64,000 bases of DNA from Salibaculum halophilum (lineage in GTDB: Bacteria; Pseudomonadota; Alphaproteobacteria; Rhodobacterales; Rhodobacteraceae): positions 1-64,000 of the forward strand of contig NZ_MSIT01000011.1 of assembly GCF_002094885.1 (NCBI RefSeq). Direction: 5' to 3'. The notes beneath the pieces are model-generated. The model was given only the letters and a program-made list of their open reading frames with translations. It had not been told where the DNA came from and did no database searches. Below, piece after piece: positions 60,086-64,000 of this stretch; position 1 is the stretch's first letter, and every line of letters starts with the position of its first letter. The position numbers and the translations under genes are program-made.

Positions 60086-61783
60086 TCAGGCCCCCAGATC
60101 GTCAAGCGTCAGGTCCATCAGGTCCGCCCCGGCGCGCGCCGCGGCCAGGTGGGCGGCGTGCTCGGGCAGCAGGCGGGTGATGTAGAACCGGGCCAGCCGC
60201 GCGTGGCCGGCGTCGCCCTGCCGGGCCGCCCGCAGGTGGTAATGCCCGCCCAGCACCCGGGCAAAGCCCATCAGGAAGGGCACGGCCCCGGCCAGTCGGT
60301 CCTCCATGTCGCGGGCGACCAGCCATTCCACGGCCTCGCGCAGGGTCTCGGCGGCCTCGTAGACGTCGCGGGCGAGGTCGGGCAGGGTGCCTTTGGCGGC
60401 GTCGGCACCCTCGCACATCTCGTCGATCAGGGCGATGGCCGCCTCGCCGCCGTCGGACATCTTGCGCCCGACAAGGTCGATGGCCTGGATGCCGTTGGTG
60501 CCCTCGTAAATCGCCGAGACGCGCACGTCGCGGTAATACTGCGCGGCGCCGGTTTCCTCGACGTAGCCCATGCCGCCGTGCACCTGCACGCCCATCTCGG
60601 CCACGCGAATGCCGGTCTCGGTGCCGAAGGTCTTGGTGATCGGCGTCAATAGCGCGGCGCGGGCCTGCCAGGCCGGGTCGCCGGTGGCCTGCCCCATGTC
60701 GATGGCCACGGCATTGGCAAAGGCGATGGCGCGGGCGGCGAAGGTGTCGGCCTTCATGGAGGCCAGCATCCGGCGCACGTCGGGGTGGTCCACGATGGCC
60801 CCGGTGCCGCCCGCCTTGCCCTGCCTGCGGTCCAGCGCATGGGCCAGGGCCTGCTGATAGCTGGCCTCGGCCACGCCGATCCCGTGGCTGCCCACGCCGA
60901 GGCGCGCGTTGTTCATCATGGTGAACATGGCCGCCATGCCGCCCTGCGGGTCGCCGACCAGCCAGCCGGTGGCGCCGTCGTAGTCCATCACCGCGGTGGG
61001 CGAGCCGTGCAGCCCCATCTTGTGTTCCAGGCTGACCACGCGCAGCGCGTTGCGTACGCCCGGCGCGCCCGCGTTGTCGGGAATCCACTTGGGCACGAGA
61101 AACAGGCTGATCCCCTTGGTGCCGGGCGGCGCGTCGGGCAGGCGCGCCAGCACCAGGTGGCAGACGTTCTCGGTAAAGTCGTTGTCGGCCCAGGTGATGT
61201 AGATCTTCTGACCCGTGATCGCGTAGGTGCCGTCGTCCTTCGGCTCGGCCCGCGTGCGCAGGGCGCCGACGTCTGAGCCGGCCTGCGGCTCGGTCAGGTT
61301 CATGGTGCCGCACCAGTCGCCCGAGATCAGTTTCGGCAGGTAGAGCGCCTTGATCTCGTCGCTGGCGTGATGTTCCAGCGCCTCGATCTGGCCCTGCGTC
61401 ATCAGGGGGTTCATCTGCAGGGCAAGGCAGGCCCCGCACATCATGTCGTTGACCGCGTTGGTCAGCGTCATCGGCAGGCCCAGCCCGCCATTGTCGGGAT
61501 GCGCCGACATGCCGATCCAGCCGCCCTCGGCGATGGCGCGATAGCCTTCGGCAAAGCCGGGCGGGGTGCGGACAACGCCGTTTTCGAGCGCCGCCGGGTG
61601 CTGGTCGCCCGCCCGCTGCAGCGGGGCGAGCACCTCGTCGCACATCCGGCCGGCCTCGGACAGGATCGCCTCGACCATGTCCGGCGTCGCCTCGGCGAAC
61701 CGGTCCGTCGCGCGGACCGCCTCGAAGCCTGCCACCTGGTCGAGCAGAAAGCGCATGTCCTGGACGGGGCTGTGATAGGGCAT
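60086..61783 (-). CDS. Acyl-CoA dehydrogenase, long type with C-terminal extension (DmdC-like)
   Basis: A 565-aa FAD enzyme. NLTEPQAGSDVGALRTRAEP near residue 155 and the IYITWADNDFTENVCHLVLARL stretch near 183 are FAD and substrate loops; VQVHGGMGYVEETGAAQYYRDVRVSAIYEGTNGIQAIDLVGRK near 400 contains the catalytic Glu. The added C-terminal domain (about 120 residues) and the start MPYHSPVQDMRFLLDQV are those of the group that includes DmdC, the methylmercaptopropionyl-CoA dehydrogenase of marine roseobacters. Medium or long acyl-CoAs are equally possible. Electrons go to ETF and the ETF-QO at 52041. GGGAGG precedes the ATG. Confidence 0.9.
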   Translation of the reverse strand: MPYHSPVQDMRFLLDQVAGFEAVRATDRFAEATPDMVEAILSEAGRMCDEVLAPLQRAGDQHPAALENGVVRTPPGFAEGYRAIAEGGWIGMSAHPDNGGLGLPMTLTNAVNDMMCGACLALQMNPLMTQGQIEALEHHASDEIKALYLPKLISGDWCGTMNLTEPQAGSDVGALRTRAEPKDDGTYAITGQKIYITWADNDFTENVCHLVLARLPDAPPGTKGISLFLVPKWIPDNAGAPGVRNALRVVSLEHKMGLHGSPTAVMDYDGATGWLVGDPQGGMAAMFTMMNNARLGVGSHGIGVAEASYQQALAHALDRRQGKAGGTGAIVDHPDVRRMLASMKADTFAARAIAFANAVAIDMGQATGDPAWQARAALLTPITKTFGTETGIRVAEMGVQVHGGMGYVEETGAAQYYRDVRVSAIYEGTNGIQAIDLVGRKMSDGGEAAIALIDEMCEGADAAKGTLPDLARDVYEAAETLREAVEWLVARDMEDRLAGAVPFLMGFARVLGGHYHLRAARQGDAGHARLARFYITRLLPEHAAHLAAARAGADLMDLTLDDLGA

Positions 61784-61894
61784 CGGGACCTCCCTGCGAT
61801 GACGCTTGGATTCGCGGCGGGGGCCGGGTAAGCCGACCGCGCCCAGCCGACACGCTAACGCGCAGGCACCTTCTCGCAACAGGAACGCCACGTC

Positions 61895-62851
61895 ATGACC
61901 GCCCAGACCCCGCCGACAGAAACCGAGAGGCTGCCCGCCGACGCCGCGGGGCTGGACAGGGCCGCGGCGCTGTTGGGCGCGGGCGGGCTGGTCGCGATCC
62001 CCACGGAAACGGTCTACGGGCTGGCGGTCGATGCCGGGGACGATGCCGCGGTGGCCCGGCTCTATCAGGCCAAGGGGCGGCCCGCGTTCAACCCGCTGAT
62101 CGTCCATGTCGCCGATGCCGAACAGGCCCGCGCGCTGGTCGAGATGCCGCCCGATGCCGCGCGGCTGGCGCAGGCCGTCTGGCCCGGCGCGCTGACACTG
62201 GTTCTGCCAATCCGGCCCGATGCCGGTGTCTCGCCGCTGGTCACGGCGGGATTGGAAACGCTGGGCGTCCGCGTGCCCGCGCACCCCGTGGCGCGCGACC
62301 TGCTGCGCCGCACAGGGCCGTTGGCCGCGCCCTCGGCCAACCCCTCGGGGCAGGTCAGCCCGACGACGCCCGCGCATGTGCTGGCGGGCCTGTCGGGCCG
62401 GATCGCCGCCGTGCTCGACGGTGGCCCCTGCACGGTCGGCGTCGAAAGCACCATCGTCGGTTTTCTGCCCGATCCGGTGCTGCTGCGCGCCGGTGGCATC
62501 CCCGCCGAGACGCTGGAGGCCGCTCTGGGGGCGCCGCTGTCGGAGGCGGGCGCGGAAGGCCAGCCCGCTGCGCCGGGGCAGCTGGCCTCTCACTACGCGC
62601 CGCGCGGCAGCCTGCGGCTGAACGCGACCGGGGCCGAGCCGGGCGAGGTCCTGCTGGGCTTTGGCCCGGTGGCGGGGGACCTGACGCTGTCGGCCCGGGG
62701 CGACCTGGTCGAGGCGGCGGCAACGCTGTTCGCCCGCCTGCACGACCTCAACGCGATGGCGGCCGACCGGATCGCCGTTGCCCCTGTTCCCGAAACCGGG
62801 CTGGGCCGGGCGATCAACGACCGGCTGCGCCGCGCCGCCGCGCCGCGTTAA
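61895..62851 (+). CDS. tsaC: L-threonylcarbamoyladenylate synthase (Sua5/TsaC type), 318 aa
   Basis: The enzyme makes threonylcarbamoyl-AMP for the t6A base in ANN-decoding tRNAs. VAIPTETVYGLAVDAGDDAAVARLYQAKGRPAFNPLIVHV near residue 35 is the core; APSANPSGQVSPTTPAHV near 148 is the ATP/threonine site; VGVESTIVGF near 185 follows. The extra C-terminal part (from about 215) is the Sua5 domain, so the protein is the long Sua5 type. Start at 61895 is supported by AGGA upstream. A palindromic repeat follows its stop. Confidence 0.92.
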   Translation: MTAQTPPTETERLPADAAGLDRAAALLGAGGLVAIPTETVYGLAVDAGDDAAVARLYQAKGRPAFNPLIVHVADAEQARALVEMPPDAARLAQAVWPGALTLVLPIRPDAGVSPLVTAGLETLGVRVPAHPVARDLLRRTGPLAAPSANPSGQVSPTTPAHVLAGLSGRIAAVLDGGPCTVGVESTIVGFLPDPVLLRAGGIPAETLEAALGAPLSEAGAEGQPAAPGQLASHYAPRGSLRLNATGAEPGEVLLGFGPVAGDLTLSARGDLVEAAATLFARLHDLNAMAADRIAVAPVPETGLGRAINDRLRRAAAPR

Positions 62852-62852
62852 A

Positions 62853-62899
62853 GCATGTCGCGCAAAAGCGGGAACCGGTTTTGCGCGTCCCGGACATGC
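62853..62899. repeat. Palindromic intergenic repeat after tsaC
   Basis: GCATGTC (62853-62859) pairs with GACATGC (62893-62899); inside, CGCAAAA and TTTTGCG form an inner stem around GCGGGAACCGG. I recall this kind of element as a very widespread repeat in alphaproteobacteria. It can act as terminator for tsaC and the convergent yqgE. Confidence 0.7.
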
Positions 62900-62941
62900 G
62901 TCATCAGCAAGTTGGAGTGTGGCGGGTGAACGCGACACACG

Positions 62942-63520
62942 CTAGGCGCGCCCGGCGGTGTCCGACAGGGTCAGCGGGTTGATCCCCAGCCGTTTCAGCG
63001 CGGCGGTCCACTTGTGTTCGTTGGCTCGCCCGAACAGGATGTCGTCCGAGGCCGAGACCGTCAGCCAGCCGTTCTGCGCGATCTCCTGATCGAGCTGTCC
63101 CGGCCCCCAGCCGGAATAGCCCAGCGCCAACAGGCTGCGGCGCGGGCCCTCGCCCCGGGCCAGGGCCTCGATCACGTCCAGCGTCGCGGTCATGGCAACG
63201 CCGTCCTCCACCGTGATCGTCCCCTCGGAGGAGATGAAATCGCTCGAATGCAGAACGAAGCCGCGCGCCGTTTCCACCGGCCCGCCGAAGTGCACCCGGA
63301 CGTCCGGCGCGTTCGGAGCGGGCGCCGGCGGACCGATCTCCATCTGTTCAAGCAACTCGGAAAACCGCAGGTCCGGGGCGGGCTTGTTCACGATCAGCCC
63401 CATCGCCCCGTCGCGCGAATAGGCGCAGACGTAGATCACGGAATTGGCGAAACGCGGATCGCCCATGCCCGGCATGGCGATCAGCAACTGGCCGGTCAGG
63501 TCGTGGGGTGCTGGGTCCAT
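62942..63520 (-). CDS. yqgE: YqgE/AlgH-family protein (192 aa)
   Basis: HDLTGQLLIAMPGMGDPRFANSVIYVCAYSRDGAMGLIVNKP is the N-terminal signature of the UPF0301/YqgE family, followed by FGGPVETARGFVLHS and LLALGYSGWGPGQLDQEIAQNGWL. The fold is known from structures but the function is not; a link with transcription or redox has been suggested for some. ATG at 63520 matches the family length; an upstream frame to 63769 is not conserved in type. It is divergent from the DsbD-like gene, with 103 bp between them. Confidence 0.9.
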   Translation of the reverse strand: MDPAPHDLTGQLLIAMPGMGDPRFANSVIYVCAYSRDGAMGLIVNKPAPDLRFSELLEQMEIGPPAPAPNAPDVRVHFGGPVETARGFVLHSSDFISSEGTITVEDGVAMTATLDVIEALARGEGPRRSLLALGYSGWGPGQLDQEIAQNGWLTVSASDDILFGRANEHKWTAALKRLGINPLTLSDTAGRA

Positions 63521-63623
63521 GCGACAATGATGTGGTGCCCGTGCGCCACGCGCAAGGCCCGGCTGACGTCGGGCTGACCCAAACGTGACTTTCCATTCGC
63601 TGGGCACTGCGTATGTACGGGGC

Positions 63624-64000
63624 ATGATCCGATTTGCCGCCCTGATGTTGCCGCTCCTCGTGGCGGCTACTCCGCTGTGGCCCGACCCGGCCCGCGACAT
63701 GGTGTCGGTCCGGGTCCTTCCGGGCTGGCGGATGGAGGGCGGCCGCCACATGGCCGGTCTGGAAATCACCCTCGCCCCGGGCTGGAAGACCTATTGGCGC
63801 GCGCCGGGCGATGCGGGCATCCCGCCGCAGTTCGATTGGTCGGGGTCCGAGAACGTAGCGGGCGTCGCCTTTCACTGGCCGGTGCCGCGGGTGTCCTGGT
63901 CGAACGGGATGCGGTCGATCGTCTACAGCGACCGCGTGGTGATCCCCATGGAATTCGACCTGCCCGAGGCGAGTGAGCCGGCCCGTATTGCGGCGCAGGT
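63624..64000 (+). CDS. DsbD N-terminal-domain-like protein, cut by the window end
   Basis: The frame opens at ATG 63624 and runs off the window. It has a short hydrophobic signal peptide (IRFAALMLPLLVAATP), then VSVRVLPGWRMEGGRHMAGLEITLAPGWKTYWRAPGDAGIPPQFDWSGSENVAG, the pattern of the periplasmic DsbD alpha/DsbC-like domain (the GW..YW..PGDAG block). Such proteins carry reducing equivalents in the periplasm, or are stand-alone copies without the membrane part. About 125 residues are visible. It faces away from yqgE, a frequent pairing in Rhodobacterales as I recall. Confidence 0.8.
   Translation, partial: MIRFAALMLPLLVAATPLWPDPARDMVSVRVLPGWRMEGGRHMAGLEITLAPGWKTYWRAPGDAGIPPQFDWSGSENVAGVAFHWPVPRVSWSNGMRSIVYSDRVVIPMEFDLPEASEPARIAAQ

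Noticed and set aside
60102-61853. 583-codon frame overlapping the acyl-CoA dehydrogenase gene
   Set aside because: It is the same strand in another phase, Arg/Gly-rich, without motifs; the dehydrogenase frame is the real one.
1-64000. CRISPR arrays, rRNA operons, intact insertion sequences or a complete prophage
   Set aside because: I saw no regularly spaced repeats, no rRNA-like sequence, no transposase with flanking inverted repeats, and no phage structural genes. The only mobile trace is the truncated integrase by dusA.

Overview
This 64 kb window is GC-rich (about two thirds G+C by eye), densely coding chromosomal DNA of an alphaproteobacterium of the order Rhodobacterales. The evidence is the trgA-trgB-cysK tellurite locus known from Rhodobacter sphaeroides, a two-piece (permuted) tmRNA gene, a proteobacterial aa3-oxidase subunit IV peptide, DUF934/DUF2849/DUF4345/DUF2007 proteins typical of this group, phaAB, and a uvrC-pgsA-moaD-moaE run. 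I cannot name the species.

Layout. Positions 1-5076 are an accessory region of cell-surface glycan genes: a partial gene, a glycosyltransferase, an AT-rich HtrL/YibB-like gene, two sulfotransferases and a broken family-2 glycosyltransferase. It ends in a truncated tyrosine integrase that abuts the 5' end of dusA, a known integration target. From 5077 the DNA looks like core chromosome. 5077-9031 holds dusA, a cytochrome c', a TauE-type exporter coupled to a PhyH-like dioxygenase, and ferredoxin-NADP reductase. 9117-14237 is an assimilatory sulfate reduction operon (cysG, DUF2849, cysI, cysH, DUF934) divergent from an Lrp/AsnC regulator, with a 10-bp inverted repeat between them. 14309-14620 is ssrA on the minus strand.

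15053-28445 carries an orphan polyamine-type binding protein, DinB, UspA plus a BCCT transporter, photolyase, cyclopropane fatty acid synthase, the coupled genes trgA-trgB-cysK-mscS-alaX, and tRNA-Ser(GGA). 28446-30724 is a less GC-rich islet with a CrtI-like oxidoreductase, a small membrane protein and about 0.5 kb of apparently empty DNA. 30800-38224 has a ferric-iron ABC system without an ATPase gene, an ABC-2 exporter, an S49 peptidase, a Ca/Na antiporter and an SDR reductase. 38510-49286 has uvrC, pgsA, moaDE, an ABC1 kinase, tag, an EAL protein, phaAB, a tRNA methyltransferase-like gene and a polyprenyl diphosphate synthase. 49386-64000 has ispE, a TPR protein, ETF-ubiquinone oxidoreductase, greA, mobA, azlCD, COX subunit IV, an acyl-CoA dehydrogenase with a metallo-hydrolase, tsaC, yqgE and the start of a DsbD-like gene.

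Themes. Sulfur metabolism recurs (cys operon, cysK, TauE/PhyH pair, two sulfotransferases, DmdC-like dehydrogenase). Stress functions are common (photolyase, UvrC, Tag, BCCT, MscS, UspA, Trg). Many genes overlap by 1-4 bp, indicating translational coupling. I saw no CRISPR array, intact prophage, intact insertion sequence or rRNA. The most unusual items are the decayed dusA-associated island, the mirror-repeat operator of the cys operon, four consecutive palindromes between polyprenyl synthase and ispE, and a motif-rich region before uvrC. No clearly new defence or biosynthetic system is evident.
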